The notes under the pieces are model-generated. The model was not told the DNA's origin, ran no database searches, and saw only the letters and a list, made by a program, of their open reading frames with translations. The translations under genes were made by a program, and so were the position numbers. A DNA stretch of 52,073 nt from Gammaproteobacteria bacterium (GTDB lineage Bacteria > Pseudomonadota > Gammaproteobacteria > Arenicellales > Poriferihabitantaceae): the NCBI GenBank assembly GCA_009842505.1, contig VYFG01000024.1:1-52073 (forward strand), read 5' to 3'. Below are positions 1-7,705 of this stretch, piece by piece; the stretch's first letter is position 1, and every line of letters starts with the position of its first letter.

Positions 1-278
1 GCCTCCGGTCAGGCAGGAACCTGCTTGGCCGGGGAATTTTGCAAGTACCTCGGAGACCAGACCAGCGGGATTTGAAGATGCGTACACGGGTTGGGGCGTA
101 GTCCTGCTGGCCCGGCACGAACCGTCCGGGTGGACCTTGGCTCACCGCACATCTGTCACGACTCTGCGCCATGCCCGGGGCATCCGGGAACGGGCCACCC
201 CCGGGGGTGACCCGTCCCGGAAGAACAGGGACGCGTGGGGTATCGCTTGTGTCGGGCGTCCCTGTTTGCCACTGAAAA

Positions 279-887
279 TCATCCTGGTATGCAGTCCACT
301 TCCCAGTTTGCCGTCGCCTCGCCCGGACCCTTCCAGTGGTACAGGGGGGGTCTGAATCCGATGTCCAGGCAATCGGCCACCGCCCGGGTATTCAAGGCAT
401 CCGATTTCCAGCGGGAGACGGCGACGAAATGCAGCCTGCAGTCCTCGGGAACGGCGAGAGGCGGTGCATTACTTTCTCTGCCACACCCCGTCCCGGGACC
501 GGTGGAGACCGGGCAGGACCGGGTCCGGTCGCCGACGCAGGACGCCAGCCTCCCGATGGCACACTCGTATCCCGCGGAATCCCCGGGCCTGTATTCCAGT
601 TCGAAGATGTCCGTGATTTTCGAATCGTCGGCCATTGCCAGTCCGGGATGCTGTCCGTTGCAGCATGGCTCGGCCAATATGCGGGCATTCGGGAACTCGT
701 GCATCAGTTCCTGGTACAGGACGCACTGCAGGGTTCTTCCGTTCGCGATATCTCCCGACAGATAGGCCAGATGCACCCGGTCCCAGACCGCCTGGTACAG
801 GGAAACCCCGGCCGGACCCCGGCGCACCTGCAGCGGTCTTTTCAAGGCGGCCTTCAGCAGGGCGCGGCCCAAGGCTTCCGGAGTCAT
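279..887 (-). CDS. Hypothetical protein (doubtful)
   Basis: A 202-codon open frame on the minus strand with an ATG start and a TGA stop. I do not recognise the protein. In its favour, the composition looks protein-like: an alanine/leucine-rich N-terminus (ALGRALLKAALKRP), then mixed sequence such as SKITDIFELEYRPGD and CRLHFVAVSRWKSD, with several cysteines. Against it, the Shine-Dalgarno signal is weak (only AAGG close to the ATG), overlapping frames are also open, and no neighbour supports a role. It may be a lineage-specific gene or the remains of one. No signal peptide or membrane segment is apparent. Confidence 0.35.
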   Translation of the reverse strand: MTPEALGRALLKAALKRPLQVRRGPAGVSLYQAVWDRVHLAYLSGDIANGRTLQCVLYQELMHEFPNARILAEPCCNGQHPGLAMADDSKITDIFELEYRPGDSAGYECAIGRLASCVGDRTRSCPVSTGPGTGCGRESNAPPLAVPEDCRLHFVAVSRWKSDALNTRAVADCLDIGFRPPLYHWKGPGEATANWEVDCIPG

Positions 888-2021
888 GCCTTTCGGGTCC
901 CGCCCGGGACCGGGTTCACATGAATCATCGGCCCGAACTTCATGGCCCCTGCGCCCTTTTCGGGGAAACGGTATCGCCCCAGTCCGGCAGGGGGAGCTCG
1001 TTCAGGACGTGTCCTCGGTCGGCACCCGACTGGGCCGCCCGCCGAAAGGCCGCCCATTGGGGGGCAGAAGGCCGGAACATGCCGGAAATCCGACCTGATT
1101 CCCGATACCCGGGTATCATCATGGGTGGTAATCGCGGGCCATGAATCCGGAAAGTCCGGCCCGGATGGCCCAAGCTCCTGTATCTGCTGGCACCGTTTTC
1201 TTTCTGACTTTTCCATCGTCCCTCCCTCGAACAGCCTGGGGAAATTCCGTCGAAGGGCGCAGTTCCCTCGCCCGAAGATCGGACCCCTGCCCTTCGGGAC
1301 TGCCCTTGCCGGCCCCGGCCGGCGTATCAGTCACCTTTGTAAATGACATCACGCGAGCGCCAGAAGTTCCGTGCCGCCAGCAGACTGTGTAACCTGACAT
1401 CTGTCTGCACCGACAGGCCGGATCAAGACTGGAAGCCACCGGAGCGGATTTCCGGCACGGCGGCTCCGTCCACCCGTCCCTCAGCAACCGGTCCGTACCG
1501 AAAATGGGATGCAGGGACAGGAAATTGACCGGAGACACCCCCATCATGGGATCCATCACCGGAGGTAGCAGAGAGTCCGCCTCGATCAATCCGGGCAACC
1601 GGTCCTGAAAATCGCGATTTCACCGGCGCATCGGGACGTCCGGCCACGAGGAGATCCGGAAGGTGCCGATCGATCCGTGTCTGAAGATAGGTACGGTGAA
1701 GCCCGGGGAGTTGCGGCGGGTGACAGCGGATACAGCGGTGCAGGCGCGGCATTCCCGCCGCATGCGCCGCCAAGTGAACCGCCCGCGGACGTACCCGGCC
1801 CGGGTTGTCAGGAATGAAGGAAAGGAGGACTGCGGACGAACCAGCCATGGCCGGGCGGTTGCCGGTGCAGCGGAAGAAGGATCGAAACCGACTGTACAGT
1901 CTGCCCGCACCGGAAGCGGAATGCATCCACAGGGACGCCCGATGACTGTCCGAAGGATTCCCCCGGGGCAGGAAAGCCCCGGGGGGCTCGTTCATGCCGG
2001 CGCCAGACCCGGCACGGGATC
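888..2021. other. Gene-poor stretch downstream of metZ
   Basis: About 1.1 kb without a convincing gene. Short frames open on both strands, but none carries a recognisable motif or a good ribosome-binding site, and several overlap one another. The minus strand at 1423-1995 and 1119-1598 gives partly protein-like text, so decayed coding sequence is possible. I could not assign it to a family. Confidence 0.4.
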
Positions 2022-3236
2022 CTATTCCGCCACCAGGGCGTCCAGGCCCCGGGCCAGGTCGTGACAGATATCCTCCGCATTCTCCAGGCCGACCGATATC
2101 CGGATCAGGTTCTCGCTGATGCCCGCCGCATCCCTTTCCTCCTGGGTGATCCGGCCATGGGTGGTGGTGGCGGGGTGGATAACGGTGGTCTTGGCGTCCC
2201 CGAGGTTGCCGGTGATAGACAGGAGGCGGGTGGCGTCGATCACCGACCAGGCCTCGCGACGGCCGCCGCGCACCCGGAATGAGACGATACCGCCGTATCC
2301 GTCCTGCTGGCGGCCCGCCAGCGCATGCCCCGGGTGATCCCCGAGCCCGGGGTAGAAGACCCGTTCCACGGCCGGATGCCCCTGCAGCCAGCCGGCCAGG
2401 ATGCCGGCGTTGTCGCAGTGACGCCCCATTCTGAGGGACAGCGTCTCCAGCCCCTTCAGGAACACCCAGGCATTGAACGGGCTGAGGCTGGGGCCCGCGG
2501 TGCGCATCAGGCCGAAGAACGCGTCATGGATATCCGGGTCCCGGGTCACCATGGCCCCGCCCACGCAGCGGCCCTGCCCGTCCAGGTACTTGGTTGCCGA
2601 ATGCACCACCACGTCCGCCCCGAGGTCCAGCGGCCGCTGCAGCGCCGGCGTGCAGAAACAGTTGTCCACCACCAGCAAGGCCTCCGCCTCCCCGGCGATG
2701 TCGGCGATGGCCCTGATGTCGGCAATCTCGCAAAGCGGGTTGGTGGGGGTCTCCAGGAACAGCATCCGGGTACTGTCCCGCACGGCGGCACGCCAGGCTT
2801 CCGGTTCGGACACCGCCACCTGGGTGACGCCGATTTGGTAGCGCTCGAAGAACTTGCCGAACAGAGACAGGGTCGCACCGAACAGCCCCCGCGCCACCAC
2901 CACGTGATCCCCGGGCTTCAGCCGGCAAAGCACCAGCCCGGCGATGGCGGCCATCCCGGACGCGGTGGCCACGCAGAAGTCCCCTCCCTCGAGGGCGCCC
3001 AGGCGGTTTTCGAACGTCCTGACCGTGGGATTGGTGAAACGGGAGTAGACGTTCCCCTCCTCCTGTTCCTGGAACAGCGCGGCCGCCTGCGCGGCATTTT
3101 CGAACACGAAGCTCGACGTCGTGTAGATGGGCTCGCTGTGTTCCCTTTCGGGACCGCGATGCTGGCCCGCACGGACCGCCAGTGTTTCGGCGCCCGGCGC
3201 ATCCTCGGTACTGGTAAACGCATCCACCTTGCTCAT
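2022..3236 (-). CDS. metZ: O-succinylhomoserine sulfhydrylase MetZ
   Basis: A PLP-dependent Cys/Met-metabolism enzyme of 404 residues. MetZ makes homocysteine directly from O-succinylhomoserine and sulfide in methionine biosynthesis, in the cytoplasm. The PLP-binding lysine is K216 in VVHSATKYLDGQGR. Other family signatures are YSRFTNPTVRTFE (about residues 64-76), TASGMAAI (about 91-98), the ETPTNPL segment (about 162-168) and SLSPFNAW. The C-terminal VIHPATTTH and ISVGLEN motifs are present, and length is normal for the family. MetZ is favoured over cystathionine gamma-synthase or MetY by overall resemblance to proteobacterial MetZ; this is from memory. The gene diverges from trpB, and its leader resembles a SAM-II riboswitch, which fits a methionine-pathway role. 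Confidence 0.9.
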   Translation of the reverse strand: MSKVDAFTSTEDAPGAETLAVRAGQHRGPEREHSEPIYTTSSFVFENAAQAAALFQEQEEGNVYSRFTNPTVRTFENRLGALEGGDFCVATASGMAAIAGLVLCRLKPGDHVVVARGLFGATLSLFGKFFERYQIGVTQVAVSEPEAWRAAVRDSTRMLFLETPTNPLCEIADIRAIADIAGEAEALLVVDNCFCTPALQRPLDLGADVVVHSATKYLDGQGRCVGGAMVTRDPDIHDAFFGLMRTAGPSLSPFNAWVFLKGLETLSLRMGRHCDNAGILAGWLQGHPAVERVFYPGLGDHPGHALAGRQQDGYGGIVSFRVRGGRREAWSVIDATRLLSITGNLGDAKTTVIHPATTTHGRITQEERDAAGISENLIRISVGLENAEDICHDLARGLDALVAE

Positions 3237-3328
3237 GACAGATAACCGTTATTCAGGTGTTGATCGGTTTGTCGCGGGTCCGGCGAAGTTCCGGTGGAAC
3301 CCCGTCGGACGGTCGGATAGCGGGCATG

Positions 3329-3383
3329 AAAAAAACCCGCTGTCCGCCGGCTGGGAAGCGGCGTCAAGCAGGTTGGCGGGCTT
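3329..3383 (-). terminator. Rho-independent terminator in the metZ leader (attenuator)
   Basis: Read on the minus strand, AAGCCCGC (around 3376-3383) can pair with GCGGGTTT (around 3333-3340), followed by a run of seven T (3335-3329). A second helix, CGCCG/CGGCG, lies inside the loop. The hairpin is about 95 nt upstream of the metZ ATG, so it would end transcription early. Its 5' arm (GCCCGC, 3376-3381) can instead pair with GCGGGC (3407-3412), which overlaps the 3' strand of the riboswitch P1 helix. That provides an antiterminator exclusive with both P1 and the terminator. Confidence 0.65.
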
Positions 3384-3435
3384 CTCTTTAGCCGAATTTG
3401 TAAAGCGCCCGCAAGCTGAAACTCAAATCGGCGCT
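3381..3435 (-). promoter_or_regulatory. SAM-II-like riboswitch upstream of metZ
   Basis: The minus-strand leader shows the SAM-II (SAM-alpha) pattern. P1 is AGCGCC (3435-3430) with GGCGCT (3409-3404), a perfect 6-bp helix. The P1 loop carries GATTTGA and the conserved GCTTGC. After P1 come TTACAAAT and GGCTAAAG. ATTTG in the loop can pair with CAAAT downstream, giving the H-type pseudoknot of this class. The downstream gene makes homocysteine for methionine, the usual target. SAM binding would stabilise P1 and leave GCCCGC free to form the terminator, turning metZ off. Assigned by eye; a covariance-model search would be decisive. Confidence 0.72.
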
Positions 3436-3443
3436 GTCCACGG

Positions 3444-3472
3444 ATACTATGCAGCCCGGGCGGCAATGTCAA
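3444..3472 (-). promoter_or_regulatory. metZ: metZ sigma70-type promoter
   Basis: On the minus strand TTGACA (3472-3467) is followed after exactly 17 bp by TAGTAT (3449-3444). This is a near-consensus housekeeping promoter. Transcription would start a few bases before the riboswitch P1 helix, so the whole aptamer would be made first. Confidence 0.7.
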
Positions 3473-3490
3473 CAATCCCGCCGGGGCAGG

Positions 3491-3496
3491 TATAAT
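3491..3496 (+). promoter_or_regulatory. trpB: trpB -10 element
   Basis: A perfect TATAAT lies 28 bp upstream of the trpB ATG, giving a leader of about 20 nt. The -35 region (about 3468-3473, GTCAAC) is poor and overlaps the -35 box of the divergent metZ promoter. There is no room for a trp leader-peptide attenuator. Confidence 0.5.
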
Positions 3497-3524
3497 CCCG
3501 CACCTCGAACGCCCCGGAAATTCC

Positions 3525-4742
3525 ATGCAAACCAATCCACCCGAATCCTACCGCAGCGGCCCTGACGCGGAGGGTCATTTCGGCATATTCGGCGGCCGCT
3601 TCGTCGCCGAAACCCTGATGCCGCTGATCCTCGAAGTGGAGCAAGCATACTACAAGTACCGCAACGACCCGGAATACCTCAGGGAACTGGCCTACTATTC
3701 CCGGGACTACGTCGGCCGCCCGAGCCCCCTCTACCTGGCGGAGCGCCTCAGTGACGGGCTCGGCGGCGCCCGGGTCTATTTCAAGCGCGACGAGCTGAAC
3801 CATACCGGGGCTCACAAGATCAACAACACCCTGGGTCAGATCCTGCTGGCGCGGCGCATGGGCAAGCGCCGCATCATCGCCGAGACCGGCGCCGGGCAGC
3901 ACGGCGTCGCCACGGCCACGGTCTGCGCCCTGTTCGACCTGCCCTGCGTGGTCTACATGGGGGAAAAGGACATCGAGCGCCAGGCGCCCAACGTATTCCG
4001 CATGCGCCTTCTCGGGGCAGAAATCGTGCCGGTGAGCAGCGGCACGGCCACGCTGAAGGACGCCATGAACGATGCCCTCCGGGACTGGGTGGCGAACGTG
4101 GAGGACACGTTCTACATCATCGGCACCTGCGCCGGACCCCATCCCTACCCCGAGATGGTGCGGGACTTCCAGACCGTCATCGGGCGCGAGGCACGCGAGC
4201 AGTTCATCGAACGGACCGGCAGGCTGCCGGACGTGGTCACCGCCTGCATCGGTGGCGGCTCCAACGCCATCGGGCTCTTCCATCCCTTCCTCGACGACGA
4301 GAGCGTGCGCATCATCGGGGTCGAGGCGGCGGGCCACGGCATCGACACCGGCGAGCACGCGGCCTCACTCACCGGCGGGGAACCCGGCGTCCTGCACGGC
4401 AACCGCACCTTCCTGCTGCAGACCGATGACGGGCAGATCCTGGACGCCCATTCCATCTCCGCCGGCCTCGACTACCCGGGCATCGGGCCCGAGCATTCCT
4501 GGCTGCACGAGACCGGCCGGGTGGAGTACGTGTCCATCACCGACGACGAGGCGCTCGAGGCCTTCAAGCTCTGCTGCAGCAGCGAAGGCATCATTCCGGC
4601 CCTGGAACCCGCCCACGCCCTCGCCCACGTGGTCAAAATCGCGCCGGACATGGACCGCGGCCAGACCATCATCATGAATCTCTGCGGCCGGGGCGACAAG
4701 GACGTGTTCACCGTGGCCAAGGCCCTGGGAGTGGAGATATGA
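3525..4742 (+). CDS. trpB: Tryptophan synthase beta chain
   Basis: The 405-residue beta subunit of tryptophan synthase, which condenses indole with L-serine in the PLP-dependent last step of tryptophan synthesis. The PLP lysine is K98 in [10 protein letters not shown]. The glycine-rich phosphate-binding loop [10 protein letters not shown] and the segments [13 protein letters not shown] and GRGDKD are all intact, and length is normal. The start is the ATG at 3525, preceded by a weak ribosome-binding site and a TATAAT box. The stop overlaps the trpA start by 4 bp (ATGA), so the two subunits are translationally coupled. trpF and accD, frequent neighbours in gammaproteobacteria, are not next to it here. 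Confidence 0.97.
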   Translation: MQTNPPESYRSGPDAEGHFGIFGGRFVAETLMPLILEVEQAYYKYRNDPEYLRELAYYSRDYVGRPSPLYLAERLSDGLGGARVYFKRDELNHTGAHKINNTLGQILLARRMGKRRIIAETGAGQHGVATATVCALFDLPCVVYMGEKDIERQAPNVFRMRLLGAEIVPVSSGTATLKDAMNDALRDWVANVEDTFYIIGTCAGPHPYPEMVRDFQTVIGREAREQFIERTGRLPDVVTACIGGGSNAIGLFHPFLDDESVRIIGVEAAGHGIDTGEHAASLTGGEPGVLHGNRTFLLQTDDGQILDAHSISAGLDYPGIGPEHSWLHETGRVEYVSITDDEALEAFKLCCSSEGIIPALEPAHALAHVVKIAPDMDRGQTIIMNLCGRGDKDVFTVAKALGVEI

Positions 4743-5557
4743 GCCGCGACCGCCTCAACGAACGCTTCGCCCTGGTGCGGGAACAGAACCGGGCCGCACT
4801 GATTCCCTTCATCACCGCCGGGGACCCGGACGGGGACACGTCCCAGGCCCTGCTCGACGGCCTGCCGGCCGCCGGGGCCGACGTCATCGAGCTCGGCATG
4901 CCGTTTTCCGACCCCATGGCGGACGGGCCCTCGATACAGCTCGCCAACCTGAGGGCGCTGGACAACGGCATGACCCTGGCCCGGACCCTGACGATGGTGG
5001 AGAATTTCCGCCTTAAGGACGATGCGACGCCCATCATTCTCATGGGCTACTACAACCCGATCCACCATTACGGCGTCCAGGCCTTCATCGACAAGGCGCT
5101 GTCCGCGGGCGTGGACGGCCTGATCATCGTGGACCTGCCGCCGGAGGAGGATGTGGAAATGGCCCACCCCTGCCTCGCCGCGGGACTGCACTGGGTGCGC
5201 CTCACCACGCCCACCTCGGACGACGCCCGGCTGGACGTGGTGCTGAAGCACAGTTCCGGGTTTGTCTATTACGTGGCCATCACCGGGATCACCGGCACCC
5301 GCTCGGCGGAGCAGCAGACCGTCGCCGACGCGGTCGCCCGCATCCGGCGCCACACCGACCTGCCCGTGGCGGTCGGTTTCGGCATCAAGAACGCCGAACA
5401 CGTCCGTGCCACCGCCAGGGTGGCGGATGGTGTCGTCGTGGGTTCCGCGATCGTCGACCGCGTTGCCGAAGGCGTCGGCAGCGGCCGTCCCGGCGCCGAC
5501 ATCTGCGCGGAAGTGCACCGCTTCGTCAGGGACCTCGCCGCCGGAACCGGACGCTAG
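4739..5557 (+). CDS. trpA: Tryptophan synthase alpha chain
   Basis: The 272-residue TIM-barrel alpha subunit, which cleaves indole-3-glycerol phosphate to indole and glyceraldehyde-3-phosphate and channels indole to TrpB. Catalytic E51 and D62 sit in [16 protein letters not shown]. The N-terminal [10 protein letters not shown] and the phosphate-binding segment [11 protein letters not shown] are intact. The gene starts inside the trpB stop (ATGA overlap) and ends the plus-strand pair. Downstream it converges with the thioesterase gene; no clear terminator with a T run was seen in the roughly 90-bp gap. Confidence 0.97.
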   Translation: MSRDRLNERFALVREQNRAALIPFITAGDPDGDTSQALLDGLPAAGADVIELGMPFSDPMADGPSIQLANLRALDNGMTLARTLTMVENFRLKDDATPIILMGYYNPIHHYGVQAFIDKALSAGVDGLIIVDLPPEEDVEMAHPCLAAGLHWVRLTTPTSDDARLDVVLKHSSGFVYYVAITGITGTRSAEQQTVADAVARIRRHTDLPVAVGFGIKNAEHVRATARVADGVVVGSAIVDRVAEGVGSGRPGADICAEVHRFVRDLAAGTGR

Positions 5558-5650
5558 CCGCCGGCATGCTGATGCCCGGTACTGCCGGGACTGCGCAGGG
5601 GCCCTAGGATAGGAATTCAGCCGGGCCCCGGAGCCCTCTCGGAGCGCCGG

Positions 5651-6046
5651 CTATGCGAGCAGCTCGATCGGCACCGGCTTCCGGCTCTCGTCGATGCTGA
5701 CATAGGTGATCGTCGCTTCGGTGACCTTCAGCAGCTTCACGTCGGCCTGCCGACGCCGCACCCAGGCCTCGATGTGGATGGAGATGGATGAGCGGCCGAT
5801 CCTGCCCACCCCGCAGTAGCAGCTCACCTGGTCCCCCACGTAGACCGGCAGGTGGAAGGTCATGGAGTCGACCGCCACTGTCACCAGCCGGCCCCGGACC
5901 GTGTAGCTGGCGTAGATCGCCCCCGCAAGGTCCATCTGGGACATGATCCAGCCGCCGAAGATGTCCCCGGCGGGATTGGCGTCCGCCGGCATGGCGATGG
6001 TGCGCAGGGAGGGCTCCCTTCCCTCCAGCGTGCCCGGATCACCCAT
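5651..6046 (-). CDS. yciA: Acyl-CoA thioesterase, YciA-like hotdog protein
   Basis: A 131-residue single hotdog-fold protein. YciA-type enzymes hydrolyse acyl-CoA to free acid and CoA in the cytoplasm. The signature NPAGDIFGGWIMSQMD (about residues 25-40) contains the catalytic aspartate and the helix that starts the fold. Other hotdog strands are VAVDSMTFHLPVYVGD and KVTEATITYVSID. Length matches YciA. It is the last gene of a minus-strand run, 12 bp after the AhpD-like gene. Substrate preference cannot be read from the sequence. Confidence 0.85.
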   Translation of the reverse strand: MGDPGTLEGREPSLRTIAMPADANPAGDIFGGWIMSQMDLAGAIYASYTVRGRLVTVAVDSMTFHLPVYVGDQVSCYCGVGRIGRSSISIHIEAWVRRRQADVKLLKVTEATITYVSIDESRKPVPIELLA

Positions 6047-6058
6047 GTCCCGAGGCGC

Positions 6059-6643
6059 TCACGGCTCCCGCCCCATGGCATAGAACTCGTCGTTCGGCCG
6101 CATGTCGATCATGTTGGCGATGCGGTTCGACAGGCCGAAGAACGCGGCAATGGCGCCGATATCCCAGATGTCCTCCGCATCGAATCCATGTGCCTCAAGG
6201 GCCTCGAAATCGGCCTGGCCGACCTGCCCTGGTGAAGCGGCGATCCGGACCGCGAAGTCCAGCATCGCCGTCTGTCTCGGCGTGATGTCGGCCTTGCGGT
6301 AGTTCACCGCGACCTGGTCCGCCACGAGGGGGTCCCTGGAATAGACCCGCAGAATGGCGCCATGGGCGATCACGCAGTAATGGCAGTCGTTCAGGGCGCT
6401 GGTGGCCACCACGATCATCTCGCGTTCCGCCTTGCTGAGACCGCCTTCCTTCAGCATCAGCGCGTCATGGTATTCGAAGAAGGCCCGGAACTCCGCCGGG
6501 CGATGGGCGAGCGTGAGAAAAACGTTGGGAATGAACCCCGCCTTCTCGTGGACCGCCTCGATCCGGGAGCGGATATCCGCGTCCAGGGACTCGAGGTCCG
6601 GTACCGGGTAACGGCTGATGGGTTTTTCGGGCCTTTCGGACAT
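6059..6643 (-). CDS. AhpD-like peroxidase-related protein
   Basis: A 194-residue carboxymuconolactone decarboxylase/AhpD-fold protein of the 'uncharacterised peroxidase-related' kind. The redox motif C87-H-Y-C90 is followed by H94 (DCHYCVIAHG), the CxxCxxxH arrangement of AhpD alkylhydroperoxidase reductases. Helical segments such as LSKAEREMIVVATSA and TPRQTAMLDFAVRI are typical. A role in peroxide or quinone redox defence is inferred from the family. The gene lies 21 bp downstream of the kinase gene and 12 bp upstream of yciA, so the three are probably co-transcribed. Confidence 0.82.
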   Translation of the reverse strand: MSERPEKPISRYPVPDLESLDADIRSRIEAVHEKAGFIPNVFLTLAHRPAEFRAFFEYHDALMLKEGGLSKAEREMIVVATSALNDCHYCVIAHGAILRVYSRDPLVADQVAVNYRKADITPRQTAMLDFAVRIAASPGQVGQADFEALEAHGFDAEDIWDIGAIAAFFGLSNRIANMIDMRPNDEFYAMGREP

Positions 6644-6664
6644 TGCGGATCGCGGCTCCAGGTC

Positions 6665-7300
6665 TCAGAAATCCGGGTTGAAGTAGTGCCGCCCGGACTG
6701 GACGCTCTGCACCTGTTCGAGGAGCAGCGCATAGTGCTCGTCGTCATCGAGAAAGTTGGAATTCTCCGCGTTGACCATCAGCAGCGGCGAATCGTGATAG
6801 CTGAGGAAAAAGCGGGTATAGGCCTCGGACAGTTCCTCGAGGAAGCTCCGTTCCATGTTGCGCTCGAACAGGATGCCGCGCTTGCGGATCCGCCGGACCA
6901 GGACGCCGGTGGGCGCCTGCAGGAAAATGACGAGATCGGGCTTGGGCACTTCCAGGATCAGTTGCTCGAACACCTGCTCGTACAGGAACAGTTCGTCCTC
7001 GTCCAGGGTCAGCCGGGCGAACAGCGGATCCTTGTCCAGCATGAAGTCCGCGACGCGGACCGGGGAAAAGAGATCCCCCTGCCGCAGTTCCTTCAGCTGC
7101 TGCACGCGCTGGAACAGGAAATACAGCTGGGTCTGCAGGGCGTACTGTGCCGGGGAACGGTAGAAACGCTCAAGGAACGGATTCTCGGTCGACTGCTCCA
7201 GCAGGAGGTCCGCGCCAAGGGAACCCGCAATCCGCCGGGCAAGGGTGCTCTTGCCCACGCCGATGGGGCCTTCGACGACGATGAATCTCTTGTCTTTGAT
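6665..7300 (-). CDS. Deoxynucleoside kinase (start codon uncertain)
   Basis: A dNK/dGK-type kinase that phosphorylates deoxynucleosides for nucleotide salvage. The P-loop EGPIGVGKSTLARR, the LLLEQSTENPFLERFY segment and the lid-like VRRIRKRGILFERNME support this. The first standard start in frame is GTG at 7258, but it falls inside the P-loop and would delete its first half. In-frame sequence upstream reads IKDKRFIVVEGPIGVGKS, exactly what the family shows at its N-terminus, yet no ATG, GTG or TTG occurs between it and the upstream stop. I place the start near the ATC at 7300, either a rare non-AUG start or the sign of an upstream frameshift. Close spacing suggests it heads an operon with the AhpD-like and yciA genes. 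Confidence 0.75.
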   Translation of the reverse strand: MKDKRFIVVEGPIGVGKSTLARRIAGSLGADLLLEQSTENPFLERFYRSPAQYALQTQLYFLFQRVQQLKELRQGDLFSPVRVADFMLDKDPLFARLTLDEDELFLYEQVFEQLILEVPKPDLVIFLQAPTGVLVRRIRKRGILFERNMERSFLEELSEAYTRFFLSYHDSPLLMVNAENSNFLDDDEHYALLLEQVQSVQSGRHYFNPDF

Positions 7301-7705
7301 CTGTCTGCCTGCGCTTGCCTGGGTTGACCGGCCGGGGCCATGCCCGGTTGCCGTGCCGGCACAATGCCGGGGTCAGGCTAATGTACACTTGTCCCGTGCC
7401 AAATTTCCACTTCAACCGCTTCCTGAGTCAGCCGGTCGCCGAAACGGACCGCCCGGACAGGGGCGGATCCAAACGGCGGGAGCTCCCCTGCGGGCCCCGA
7501 ATCCGGCGGGCCGCACACGGCAGCCCGCAGTGTGGTTTCCGGGTGCTCCCGGACGCTTCCGGCCAAGCTGATCCGCACCGGGTGCCTTACACTTGTTCCT
7601 CCCCGAGAATGCGCTGTATCATGGATTCTTCCCGGGACCACACGGACCGGCAAGGGGTGGATGATTTTCGCTGGAGAGCCTGAATACACCAATGTGGAGT
7701 TTTTG
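7301..7705. other. Divergent intergenic region before the PKS gene
   Basis: About 400 bp between the kinase gene (-) and the PKS gene (+). The PKS frame is open through most of it, from 7532, but the text before 7706 does not resemble PKS sequence and I treat it as leader. Apart from the weak promoter candidate listed separately, no operator-like repeat or terminator was noticed. Confidence 0.4.
7593..7622 (+). promoter_or_regulatory. Candidate PKS promoter
   Basis: TTGTTC (7593-7598), 18-bp spacer, TATCAT (7617-7622). Both boxes deviate from consensus; it would give a leader of roughly 75 nt before the ATG at 7706. Confidence 0.25.

Noticed and set aside
3497..3524. trp leader peptide/attenuator
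   Set aside because: Only about 20-28 nt separate the TATAAT box from the trpB ATG; no room for a leader ORF or hairpins.
5558..5650. Terminator between trpA and yciA
   Set aside because: GC-rich inverted segments are present but without a T run on either strand.
7532..7705. 58-codon N-terminal extension of the PKS
   Set aside because: The text is not PKS-like, and the ATG at 7706 has GGAG at the right distance.
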